NCBI GenBank assembly: GCA_902535975.1
Contig: CACAVP010000007.1
Coordinates: 1-46,421 of the forward strand
DNA length: 46,421 nt
From: an uncultured Gammaproteobacteria bacterium
GTDB lineage: Bacteria > Pseudomonadota > Gammaproteobacteria > GCA-002705445 > GCA-002716945
Reading direction: 5' to 3'
Part shown: positions 40,616-46,421 of the stretch, piece by piece
How positions within the stretch are numbered: position 1 is the first letter of the stretch
How the letters are laid out: each line of letters begins with the position of its first letter
Made by a program: the position numbers and the translations under genes
Notes under the pieces: generated by a model
Told to the model about the DNA's origin: nothing
The model's input: only the letters and a program-made list of their open reading frames with translations
Database searches by the model: none

Positions 40616-41221
40616 TTAAAACCTTTTCATGAAATGTAAATCCCAATGCGACTCTTTACTTCCAACTTCTAATAAAAAGTCTCCTTTAAATAATTTGATA
40701 AAAGGATAAGTTTTCCATTTATCATTTCTAGTATCTTCTTTTGATTTGAGCATGATCCATGTATGAAGTTGATTATATTCTCCAAGGTATGGCGCTATAC
40801 CTATCTGAAATTCATTTTCAGTATAATCCTTTTGACTAGCTCGTTTATCAAGTATTGAGAAAGAAGTAAAGTACCTCCGTGTCTCCCAATCACCATGGAC
40901 GCCATAGTACAAATCATCAGTACTTTTTGTAGATACTGATGCAGTTAGATATAGATTTCTTTGAGATGCTTTAGTATTTTTCCTGTCTAACAGATAGGTA
41001 GATCGAATACTAATGTATTGATCATTATAATATCTATCATTTATATATTCAGCGCCTACTGAATATTTAAAACTTGGCGAATAATGATAGTAGTACGATG
41101 ACATCATTGAGTTGGATTTATACATTATAGTTGAACCTCCAGTCCATGATATTGGACGAGCCTCTACTATTGACGCAGACATAAGCGCAACAAACAATCC
41201 AATGAACTTGTATATACCCAT
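40616..41221 (-). CDS. Beta-rich exported protein of the metal module
   Basis: A 201-residue protein with a signal peptide (about 1-21, cut near VEA). The body has repeated alternation of aromatic and polar residues (YKSNSMMSSYYYHYSPSF, YYNDQYISIRSTYLL, LYLTASVSTKS) and ends in Phe (LHFMKRF), like an outer-membrane barrel. It is the first gene of the minus-strand metal module, 16 bp ahead of the HMA gene. A homologue family seems likely, but I cannot name it. Confidence 0.7.
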   Translation of the reverse strand: MGIYKFIGLFVALMSASIVEARPISWTGGSTIMYKSNSMMSSYYYHYSPSFKYSVGAEYINDRYYNDQYISIRSTYLLDRKNTKASQRNLYLTASVSTKSTDDLYYGVHGDWETRRYFTSFSILDKRASQKDYTENEFQIGIAPYLGEYNQLHTWIMLKSKEDTRNDKWKTYPFIKLFKGDFLLEVGSKESHWDLHFMKRF

Positions 41222-41246
41222 ATGGGGTATATTAGCTTTTATTGAA

Positions 41247-41259
41247 TTATTGTCAATAA
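41247..41259. promoter_or_regulatory. Palindrome between divergent metal-module genes
   Basis: TTATTG-T-CAATAA is a perfect inverted repeat with a one-base centre, 25 bp from the start of the minus-strand module and 56 bp from the plus-strand barrel gene. A second, imperfect repeat ATTAGTG-N5-CGCTAAT lies at 41271-41289. Either could be an operator for both genes. Confidence 0.4.
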
Positions 41260-41315
41260 CTGTGAAACAAATTAGTGATATGCGCTAATGTTCCCAAATA
41301 AATAGAGGAGAATAT

Positions 41316-41684
41316 ATGAAAAAATTACTATTAATTGGTTTAGCTGCTTTTGTATGTGATATTTATGCCTCAGATTATAACTATATCGCATCAGAGCATG
41401 AGTTGAAATTTGAAGATGGAGCGTATGAGCAGACAAAACAAAGAATAGTTATTGGCAGAAATATCACGCTCGATAGCTATCAACTTTTTGGTGAAATAGG
41501 TTTTGGAGAGGACATAACCGAAGGGCAATCTATTGGATCTGGATCAGACTATGATTATTATAAAGTTGGATTTAATGCTAAATATTTTAGTACTCTTCAT
41601 TTGAAGGTCCATTTTGAAAGTAAATTAAACTCATCCGATAAAGATAATAACGAGCTACAGATAAATACAAAGTATAAGTTCTAA
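41316..41684 (+). CDS. Small beta-rich exported protein
   Basis: A 122-residue protein with a signal peptide (about 1-18, cut near YA) and alternating hydrophobic/polar strands. It ends KYKF with a terminal Phe, a mark of outer-membrane proteins. A strong AGGAG lies about 8 bases upstream of the ATG. It is divergent from the metal module across 94 bp that hold a palindrome. It is short for a full barrel, so it may oligomerise. No family recognised. Confidence 0.65.
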   Translation: MKKLLLIGLAAFVCDIYASDYNYIASEHELKFEDGAYEQTKQRIVIGRNITLDSYQLFGEIGFGEDITEGQSIGSGSDYDYYKVGFNAKYFSTLHLKVHFESKLNSSDKDNNELQINTKYKF

Positions 41685-41738
41685 AATGGTAACATTTGAT
41701 TTGTATCATTATAAATAGCATCCTATAATTTCCAATGT

Positions 41739-41930
41739 ATGTTGTATGATATTCTTTTTTATCTTTTAATTGCTGCAATCGTCTTACTTGTGTCCACCGA
41801 TTTATATAAGTTTCTAAATGCCTGGTTTACAAATCCAAGAATGTCACTAGAGATGCTAAAAGCAAATCCATTTGGCAGTGTTGTTTTTCCATTAGTCTTG
41901 ATAATAATTTGGTTCTTTATTTACGGTTAG
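41739..41930 (+). CDS. Small membrane protein
   Basis: A 63-residue protein with two hydrophobic segments (about 3-22 and 47-63) around a loop FTNPRMSLEMLKANPFG. No family recognised. It lies 54 bp after the barrel gene and 19 bp before the next tiny frame. Confidence 0.6.
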   Translation: MLYDILFYLLIAAIVLLVSTDLYKFLNAWFTNPRMSLEMLKANPFGSVVFPLVLIIIWFFIYG

Positions 41931-41949
41931 TGAGAATCACCTCATATTT

Positions 41950-42063
41950 ATGGCTGAAAAAGATAAATCAAAGAAAGTAATTTTACTAGAGGTTTTGAAG
42001 CTCCTTCTTATTGGAGTCTCTTTTGTGGGTTTAGCAATCTTAATTCTCATTAACATCAAATGA
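41950..42063 (+). CDS. 37-residue membrane peptide
   Basis: Starts MAEKDKSKKV, a Lys-rich head, then one hydrophobic helix ending INIK. Its position 19 bp after the 63-residue gene, in the same orientation, and a charged head plus one helix make a real peptide plausible. No ribosome-binding site is obvious. Confidence 0.45.
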   Translation: MAEKDKSKKVILLEVLKLLLIGVSFVGLAILILINIK

Positions 42064-42073
42064 TCAAGCTTGG

Positions 42074-42196
42074 TCAATCATTCATGATGGTATGTATTGC
42101 AAGTAATAAAATAAGAATCCCAATGACATATTGATAAACGTAGAATGCGGTCAAACTAAATATAATTAAAATTAATGATTTAGTTCTTTTTGACAC
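42074..42196 (-). CDS. Possible 40-residue membrane peptide (GTG start)
   Basis: From a GTG at 42194-42196 the frame reads VSKRTKSLIL, then two hydrophobic runs ending AIHTIMND. It fills the gap between the 37-residue peptide and the His-rich protein on the opposite strand. No clear ribosome-binding site supports it; it could be chance. Confidence 0.3.
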   Translation of the reverse strand: MSKRTKSLILIIFSLTAFYVYQYVIGILILLLAIHTIMND

Positions 42197-42203
42197 AACT
42201 TTA

Positions 42204-42214
42204 TTATATCATAA
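42204..42214. promoter_or_regulatory. Weak Zur-like palindrome
   Basis: TTATATCATAA differs at one base from the TTATAATATAA-type core that I recall for gammaproteobacterial Zur sites (read on the opposite strand TTATGATATAA). It lies 4 bp before the His-rich gene that precedes the ZnuD-like receptor. In such AT-rich DNA, chance matches are common. Confidence 0.3.
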
Positions 42215-42218
42215 ACAG

Positions 42219-42449
42219 ATGTGTGATAGTCATGACCATGTAAACGAACATACACCTACCGAGCATTGTCATGATAATGATCATATACACAGTTCGGTTT
42301 GTTACCAATGCGGTAAAGTACACTCAGTTTATTTCATTAAAGAACATCATTGTCTTGAAGAAACTCTCTCTACAAAAAAAGAGAGTCTCCATGAGCAATG
42401 CTTTCAAAAATATTTCTCTACACGAGCTCCACCACTTCTGATTAATTAA
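42219..42449 (+). CDS. His/Cys-rich putative metal-binding protein
   Basis: A 76-residue protein with 11 His and 6 Cys. The first 24 residues hold seven His (H5, 7, 11, 16, 18, 22, 24). The middle has CYQCGKVH (C28, C31, H35), and EHHC at 42-45. The CxxCGKV part recalls the metal site of Fur-family dimerisation domains, but the DNA-binding domain is absent. No signal peptide, so cytoplasmic. It lies 28 bp before the ZnuD-like receptor in the same direction. No strong ribosome-binding site is seen upstream. Likely role: zinc buffering or sensing, not proven. Confidence 0.6.
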   Translation: MCDSHDHVNEHTPTEHCHDNDHIHSSVCYQCGKVHSVYFIKEHHCLEETLSTKKESLHEQCFQKYFSTRAPPLLIN

Positions 42450-42464
42450 ATTTTTTTAATTAAT
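42441..42464. repeat. AT-only inverted repeat before the receptor gene
   Basis: ATTAATTAAA and TTTAATTAAT, 10-bp arms with a TTTT loop, form a perfect inverted repeat. It covers the stop codon of the His-rich gene and ends 2 bp before the receptor's AGGAG ribosome-binding site (42467-42471). It could be a regulator site or an RNA hairpin. Confidence 0.55.
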
Positions 42465-42477
42465 TTAGGAGTAAAAA

Positions 42478-44448
42478 ATGAAATTTTTTAGGTTAATGCC
42501 ATTAATGTTGGCATTGTTTATAACACCATATGTAAATGCTGAGGACCTTACATCTATTGAAGTTAAGTCATCAATTCTGTCTAATTCAATTACAGAAAAT
42601 AAATACCCTATCTCACTAATAGAAGGGAAAGATCTAGATCCGTCTAAATCAATCGGTACCAACTTAAGGCGCATCCCAGGGGTGTCCAACTCTGATTACG
42701 GTACTTCTGTCGGTCAACCAGTCATAAGGGGTTTAGGAGGCAGCCGAGTGAGAGTACTTTCAAACAATAACTATGTTAGTGATTTGAGTTTTTTCAGTGC
42801 GGATCATCCTGTTATGTTAAATCTAAATCATGCATCGCACATAGAGGTCATCAAAGGCCCATCGTCATTATTCAATCACAGTGGAACCACTGGTGGTATA
42901 GTCAATGTGATAACAGGGTCATCTACAGACGAGTTATATACTGATGAAAAAATAAGTTTCGGTAGATCATACGACACTGTCAGCGAGGGTTACTCAAATA
43001 ATTTTCTTCTAAAGAAAAATATCAGTGATATTGCATTTTATTTCTCACACGACAAGAGAGATTATTTTAAGTATGATCTATCAGAGGGATCACTTTATGA
43101 AGAGGGTAGTGAAGTCCATACCTTGAATAATTCTGACTATGCAGATAAAAGTTCAACTATTGGACTATCATTGATCAAGAATTGGGGTTATTTTAGTTTC
43201 TCTTTTGTAAATAATAAAGGTACTTATGGTATAGCCTATCACGCTGAGGAAGAAGAAGAGGAGGAGGAAGAAGGCGAGCATAGGATTTATTCAGCACATA
43301 AGTCAGATACATATAATTTTATCGGAAGATTAGACAATCTTGCATTTGCTAATTCTCTTGACTTTTCTATTAGCAATACCAATGCACACATTAAAGAGCA
43401 TGAAGAAGACGGAACTTTCAAAGTGTTGAATAATAATTCTACTGCATACAATTTTAAGTTTAATCTTGATTCTAAAGACATTGAAAAAAGACTACTGCTA
43501 AGTTATGAGCATGCCAAATCTCCATTTTCAAGTAATGCATACGTTCCTCAGTCAGAGAGCTTTGATAGATCAATCGCATATTATTCTCAGGCACAAAAGT
43601 ATGGTTTAGATTTTAATTATGCACTTAGATATGATTTTAATGAGAGACTGACTTCCACAAAAAATTATGAAGACTCTGCGTTTAGCATATCTACGAACAC
43701 CAGTCAGCAAATTACAGATAATCTGTCATATAATCTTGGTCTATCTCATGTATCAAGAAGCCCCAATATGGCTGAATTATTTGCAGATGGGAAACATGGA
43801 CCCACAAATAGATATGAGAAGGGTGATAGTTCACTTGAAAGAGAGGTTTCAAAAAATATTGATCTCGGACTTCAGTTTACAAGCGGAGACTCTACAATAG
43901 ATCTTTCTCTATATCGCAATGATGTTAAAGACTTCATTTACCTAAGAGACCTGGGTACTACTTCTTATGATGGAGAACATCAAGATGCTAATTGGTCTCA
44001 AAAAGATGCTGTATTCCAAGGTTATGAAATTTCATACATGAAACCATTTACTGTCGGAGATACTGATCTATATCTTACTCTAAGTAGGGATGATATATCA
44101 GCAACGTTCGATAACGATACGTATGTGCCAAGAATACCTAGTGCTAAAAATGTTTTAGATTTAACTATAATGGGGCAAAAGAATGAGACATATGTAATAA
44201 GCTTAATTTTCTCAGAGAGTCAAAAAGATTTTTCATCCATTGAGACAGAAACAAATTCCTATGTTGATCTTGCAATGAAATATTCAAATAAGATTGCCAT
44301 AAGTAGTAATTATGATCTCAATGTGAATCTATTTGGTAATAATTTATTAGATAGGACTAGGAGAAACCATGCCTCATTTGTAAAAGCACATGTCCCGCTT
44401 CCAGCATCAAGCTTTGGATTTGACGTATCGCTTGATTACAAATTCTAA
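42478..44448 (+). CDS. znuD: ZnuD-like TonB-dependent receptor
   Basis: Outer-membrane receptor of 656 residues. The signal peptide ends near NAE (21). The plug domain has RRIPGVSNSDYG, GQPVIRGLGGSRVRVL, SADHPVMLN and HIEVIKGPSSLF; RGLGGSRVRVL and the xxDHxV stretch match ZnuD. A loop at about 255-274 carries H255, nine consecutive Glu (257-265), H268 and H274, like ZnuD's His/acidic metal loop. It ends in YKF. AGGAG lies upstream. Transport of Zn(II) is the best inference, though other cations are possible. Confidence 0.87.
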   Translation: MKFFRLMPLMLALFITPYVNAEDLTSIEVKSSILSNSITENKYPISLIEGKDLDPSKSIGTNLRRIPGVSNSDYGTSVGQPVIRGLGGSRVRVLSNNNYVSDLSFFSADHPVMLNLNHASHIEVIKGPSSLFNHSGTTGGIVNVITGSSTDELYTDEKISFGRSYDTVSEGYSNNFLLKKNISDIAFYFSHDKRDYFKYDLSEGSLYEEGSEVHTLNNSDYADKSSTIGLSLIKNWGYFSFSFVNNKGTYGIAYHAEEEEEEEEEGEHRIYSAHKSDTYNFIGRLDNLAFANSLDFSISNTNAHIKEHEEDGTFKVLNNNSTAYNFKFNLDSKDIEKRLLLSYEHAKSPFSSNAYVPQSESFDRSIAYYSQAQKYGLDFNYALRYDFNERLTSTKNYEDSAFSISTNTSQQITDNLSYNLGLSHVSRSPNMAELFADGKHGPTNRYEKGDSSLEREVSKNIDLGLQFTSGDSTIDLSLYRNDVKDFIYLRDLGTTSYDGEHQDANWSQKDAVFQGYEISYMKPFTVGDTDLYLTLSRDDISATFDNDTYVPRIPSAKNVLDLTIMGQKNETYVISLIFSESQKDFSSIETETNSYVDLAMKYSNKIAISSNYDLNVNLFGNNLLDRTRRNHASFVKAHVPLPASSFGFDVSLDYKF

Positions 44449-44460
44449 AAGCATAAATAT

Positions 44461-44492
44461 ATTATACCGGGTTATCCGGCATAATATTTTTT
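44461..44492 (+). terminator. Rho-independent terminator after the receptor
   Basis: ATTATACCGG and CCGGCATAAT pair (one A-C mismatch) around the loop GTTAT, followed by ATTTTTTG. It begins 12 bp after the receptor stop. Confidence 0.85.
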
Positions 44493-44555
44493 GAAAATTA
44501 GTCTCATTAATAAAAATATATTTGTAATTACAGTTCATCAACATATACTCAATTC

Positions 44556-44924
44556 ATGACTAAGAACTTATTATCACAAATCTTAATATTATCGTTTATT
44601 GCGATTTCACATACATCTCTTGGAGATAAGAGTTATGACAAAACTAATCTATTAACTTGTTCAGCCTACCATTTCAAAGAAAAACTCAATAGTCAGTATT
44701 CAGCAGAAAAGAAATACAATTATCACAATAAGTACTTTAATAATTTAAAAGAAATATTTATGGCTCAACATCCAGAAGTATCGACATCCAGCTATATATT
44801 ATCAATAACAAGTATTATGGAGTCTTGGTCATATGAAGCCCAAGAAAAAGGCCAAAGGTATTCAGATTTAAAAGTAGAGAGAGAATATAAAGACTTATGT
44901 AATTCAATAATTGAGATCAATTAG
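44556..44924 (+). CDS. Exported protein of unknown function
   Basis: A 122-residue protein with an N-terminal signal peptide (about 1-23, cut near SLG). The mature part is helical and charged, with Cys at about 35 and near the end (C116) that could form a disulfide. No family recognised. It lies alone after the receptor terminator, converging with a zinc-ribbon gene by an 8-bp overlap. Confidence 0.6.
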   Translation: MTKNLLSQILILSFIAISHTSLGDKSYDKTNLLTCSAYHFKEKLNSQYSAEKKYNYHNKYFNNLKEIFMAQHPEVSTSSYILSITSIMESWSYEAQEKGQRYSDLKVEREYKDLCNSIIEIN

Positions 44925-45093
44925 TTGATTTCCAGGTTCCTCCATATTGATATGAATTGTGGTACTTCTGCTTAACTTTGGATAGGCAATCCTGACATAA
45001 AAAAATCCAGTCTGTATTCTCGTATCTGCATCGAAAAAGTTTATAAAATTCCTTTGAACATTGTGAGCACTTTTTCTGCTTTTTTATTTTCAT
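44917..45093 (-). CDS. Small zinc-ribbon protein
   Basis: A 58-residue protein from the ATG at 45091-45093, chosen because it overlaps the upstream stop as TAATG. It has CSQCSKEF, a central FRCRYENTDWIFLC and CQDC, giving a CxxC...CxxC zinc knuckle, and ends YQYGGTWKSTN. A similar conserved hypothetical occurs widely in marine gammaproteobacteria as I recall. Function unknown; nucleic-acid or protein binding is plausible. Confidence 0.72.
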   Translation of the reverse strand: MKIKKQKKCSQCSKEFYKLFRCRYENTDWIFLCQDCLSKVKQKYHNSYQYGGTWKSTN

Positions 45094-45335
45094 TATATAG
45101 GAACTAAGTTCATAGCAAGAATTAATCCTAGTACTGTGCTTACAACCCATGATAGAAATAGAAAAGCAAGAATATCTGCTATAGTTTTGTACTCATAATT
45201 CACAATATCTTTAAGATAATATGGTCTAAGTAGGAAGTAGACTATTGCTATTGACAAGATTGTGATTAATGATATTTGATCCATCTGTTTCTCGATAATG
45301 TTGCTGCTATCACTGAGATCCACAAGATGGTGCAT
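45093..45335 (-). CDS. Small membrane protein
   Basis: Up to 80 residues with two hydrophobic segments separated by a tyrosine-rich loop (LLRPYYLKDIVNYEYKT). The start is uncertain: ATG at 45335, or an internal ATG at 45284 giving 63 residues with a GAGAAAC stretch upstream. The stop overlaps the zinc-ribbon start as TAATG, so the two are translated together. No family recognised. Confidence 0.6.
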   Translation of the reverse strand: MHHLVDLSDSSNIIEKQMDQISLITILSIAIVYFLLRPYYLKDIVNYEYKTIADILAFLFLSWVVSTVLGLILAMNLVPI

Positions 45336-45493
45336 TATAATATATTAAAGAGTTCTTTATAATCTTGTTTATTTTTTAAAAATATGATTCAAAATTCTGG
45401 CTATTTTGATGCGATAAATATGCAACAAAAAGTCAATAAAAATAATTAAATTTAGATATAGATATTTCTTTTTTTTGAGAGTACTTTAGATAT

Positions 45494-45628
45494 ATGAGGT
45501 TATTTATAACTTGTTTGTATTTAAACACTCACCATGCTACTGAACACTCTGTAGATGAAATTCTTCATCATAAGAATCACAAGAATCAATCCAGAGAATT
45601 TATACTAGACAAGCTGCGGCCAAGCTAA
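45494..45628 (+). CDS. Possible 44-residue His-containing peptide
   Basis: The frame reads MRLFITCLYLNTHHATEHS and ends KLRPS with seven His. The N-terminus is not a clear signal peptide. It lacks a visible ribosome-binding site, so it may be chance. Confidence 0.2.
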   Translation: MRLFITCLYLNTHHATEHSVDEILHHKNHKNQSREFILDKLRPS

Positions 45629-45738
45629 GCACTCGACTTCCATCAGCTTGCTTTCCTAGTTATTTATTAAAACCAAATTAAATCCTGTTTTGCAAAGATC
45701 TAAAATTATGCATAAATCTTCACTCTGGAGACGTAATT

Positions 45739-45757
45739 CTTGAGTAAATAACTCAAG
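45739..45757. promoter_or_regulatory. Inverted repeat upstream of ccmD
   Basis: CTTGAGT and ACTCAAG pair perfectly around AAATA. It lies 55 bp before the ccmD start. With no T-tract following it, a regulator site is more likely than a terminator. Confidence 0.4.
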
Positions 45758-45812
45758 TTCCTGTTAAAATCTTATTGTTTTTATTGACTTAAATTTAAGA
45801 TATATTTTACAA

Positions 45813-45935
45813 ATGTTTGATTACGCACCTTACATATTTTGGGCATATTTCTTGGTAATTGTACCAATGGTCCTAGTTGTGCTTATTTTGATATACAAAG
45901 GCAGAGAAATTAGAAAAAAAATCTCTGAGAGATAG
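45813..45935 (+). CDS. ccmD: Heme exporter subunit CcmD
   Basis: A 40-residue single-helix membrane protein that helps release holo-CcmE from the CcmABC complex in cytochrome c maturation. It starts MFDYAPYIFWAYFLV and ends with a charged KGREIRKKISER tail, the normal CcmD shape. It is followed by ccmE after 7 bp. It is too short for standard ORF cut-offs. Confidence 0.88.
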   Translation: MFDYAPYIFWAYFLVIVPMVLVVLILIYKGREIRKKISER

Positions 45936-45942
45936 ACCGCTT

Positions 45943-46398
45943 ATGAAGAAAAGATCTGCAAGAATTTACTATGTTTCCTTCTTACTCGTTATTTTAGGAT
46001 TCGTTTTGTATGCATTCGTCAAAACATTTAATGAAAATTTGTTATATTACCGTAGTCCAACTCAATTAGTTAATGGCAACTTCCCAGATAATTATGTATT
46101 CAGAATTGGAGGAATGGTCGAGGAGGGCTCACTTATCAGAGTATCAGGGACAAAGAAAGTTTCTTTTAATGTTACAGATTTTAACAATAAAGTCTTAGTC
46201 AAGTATGATGGAATATTACCAGATCTTTTCAGAGAGGGTCAGGGCGTCGTGATTAGAGGCTACCTTCAGAATAACCTTTTTGTCGCAGAGGAGGTGTTAG
46301 CAAAACATGATGAGACGTACATGCCACCAGAGGTAAAAGAGTCATTAGGTTTAACTGAAGATGGTAAATATAAAACTATGGAGAGTATTACTCAATGA
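45943..46398 (+). CDS. ccmE: Heme chaperone CcmE
   Basis: Periplasmic heme chaperone anchored by one N-terminal helix (about 8-27). The heme-binding His is H122 in AKHDETYMPPEV and Tyr126 follows; these are the conserved ligand residues. Length (151) is standard. It lies between ccmD and ccmF and overlaps the ccmF start as ATGA. Confidence 0.97.
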   Translation: MKKRSARIYYVSFLLVILGFVLYAFVKTFNENLLYYRSPTQLVNGNFPDNYVFRIGGMVEEGSLIRVSGTKKVSFNVTDFNNKVLVKYDGILPDLFREGQGVVIRGYLQNNLFVAEEVLAKHDETYMPPEVKESLGLTEDGKYKTMESITQ

Positions 46399-46421
46399 TT
46401 ATCGAGATTGGATATGTCGGG
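46395..46421 (+). CDS. ccmF: Cytochrome c maturation protein CcmF (5' end only)
   Basis: Only nine codons lie in the window, reading MIIEIGYVG. The start overlaps the ccmE stop (ATGA), the usual arrangement before the ccmF heme lyase gene. The identification rests on this position and the similarity of the opening to CcmF (MIPELGH-type). Confidence 0.75.

Larger units (their letters stand above)
45336..45812. other. Intergenic region upstream of ccmD
   Basis: About 480 bp without a convincing gene. It holds a possible 44-codon frame at 45494-45628 (plus) and the inverted repeat described at 45739. The stretch around 45608-45640 is less AT-rich than its flanks. No tRNA, rRNA or CRISPR was seen. 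Confidence 0.6.

Noticed and set aside
39815-41221. A mercury-resistance (mer) operon
   Set aside because: The MerT-like and MerP-like parts are there, but merA, merR and merB are not, and the repressor is CsoR-type.
42204-42214. A confident Zur operator
   Set aside because: The match is one short palindrome in AT-rich DNA and sits almost on the start codon; kept only as a weak site.

Overview
The window is AT-rich, very densely packed bacterial DNA. Gene content and order are gammaproteobacterial: fxsA-groES-groEL beside cutA-dsbD-aroQ; hemA-prfA-prmC; a TPR lipoprotein-ispE-tRNA-Gln-prs-rplY-pth-ychF-tRNA-Met string; waaA and tolC near thiC; mreBCD next to gatCAB. As I remember it, much of this order is shared with Pseudomonas. 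Low GC, one- to four-base overlaps and almost no intergenic space suggest a streamlined, probably marine lineage (SAR86-like or another low-GC pelagic group). I cannot fix the taxon from sequence alone.

Layout. 1-2.8 kb: 3' part of aroQ missing at the left edge, then dsbD and cutA (minus) and fxsA (plus). 2.8-4.9 kb: groESL behind a sigma32-like promoter and a CIRCE-like operator, ended by a strong terminator. 5-6.6 kb: acyl-CoA synthetase. 6.6-10.3 kb: Fur-box-controlled ferric iron ABC transporter fbpABC. 10.5-17.4 kb: ilvE followed by lipopolysaccharide inner-core genes (split HldE kinase and nucleotidyltransferase, a heptosyltransferase, Kdo kinase, Kdo transferase), with tolC and a rhodanese. 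17.4-21 kb: PCMT-like protein, thiC, metY. 21-32 kb: one long minus-strand gene train, hemA-prfA-prmC-gatC-gatA-gatB-mreB-mreC-mreD-rsmJ-DUF6231-ibaG-dinB. 32-38.2 kb: plus-strand core string from the TPR lipoprotein to tRNA-Met.

From 38.2 to 45.8 kb the window turns accessory. It starts at tRNA-Met with an att-like scar. It then holds a minus-strand metal module (beta-rich outer-membrane candidate, exported His/Cys HMA protein, MerT-like membrane protein, CsoR-like repressor, several tiny proteins), a divergent small beta-rich protein, tiny membrane proteins, and a His/Cys-rich 76-aa protein directly in front of a ZnuD-like TonB-dependent receptor. The genes look like a metal acquisition or chaperoning system from outer membrane to cytoplasm. 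No MerA reductase or P-type ATPase is present. The right edge returns to core genes with ccmD, ccmE and the start of ccmF.

Several genes shorter than 60 codons were read directly from the sequence, including ccmD, a DUF4177-like protein and several small membrane proteins.
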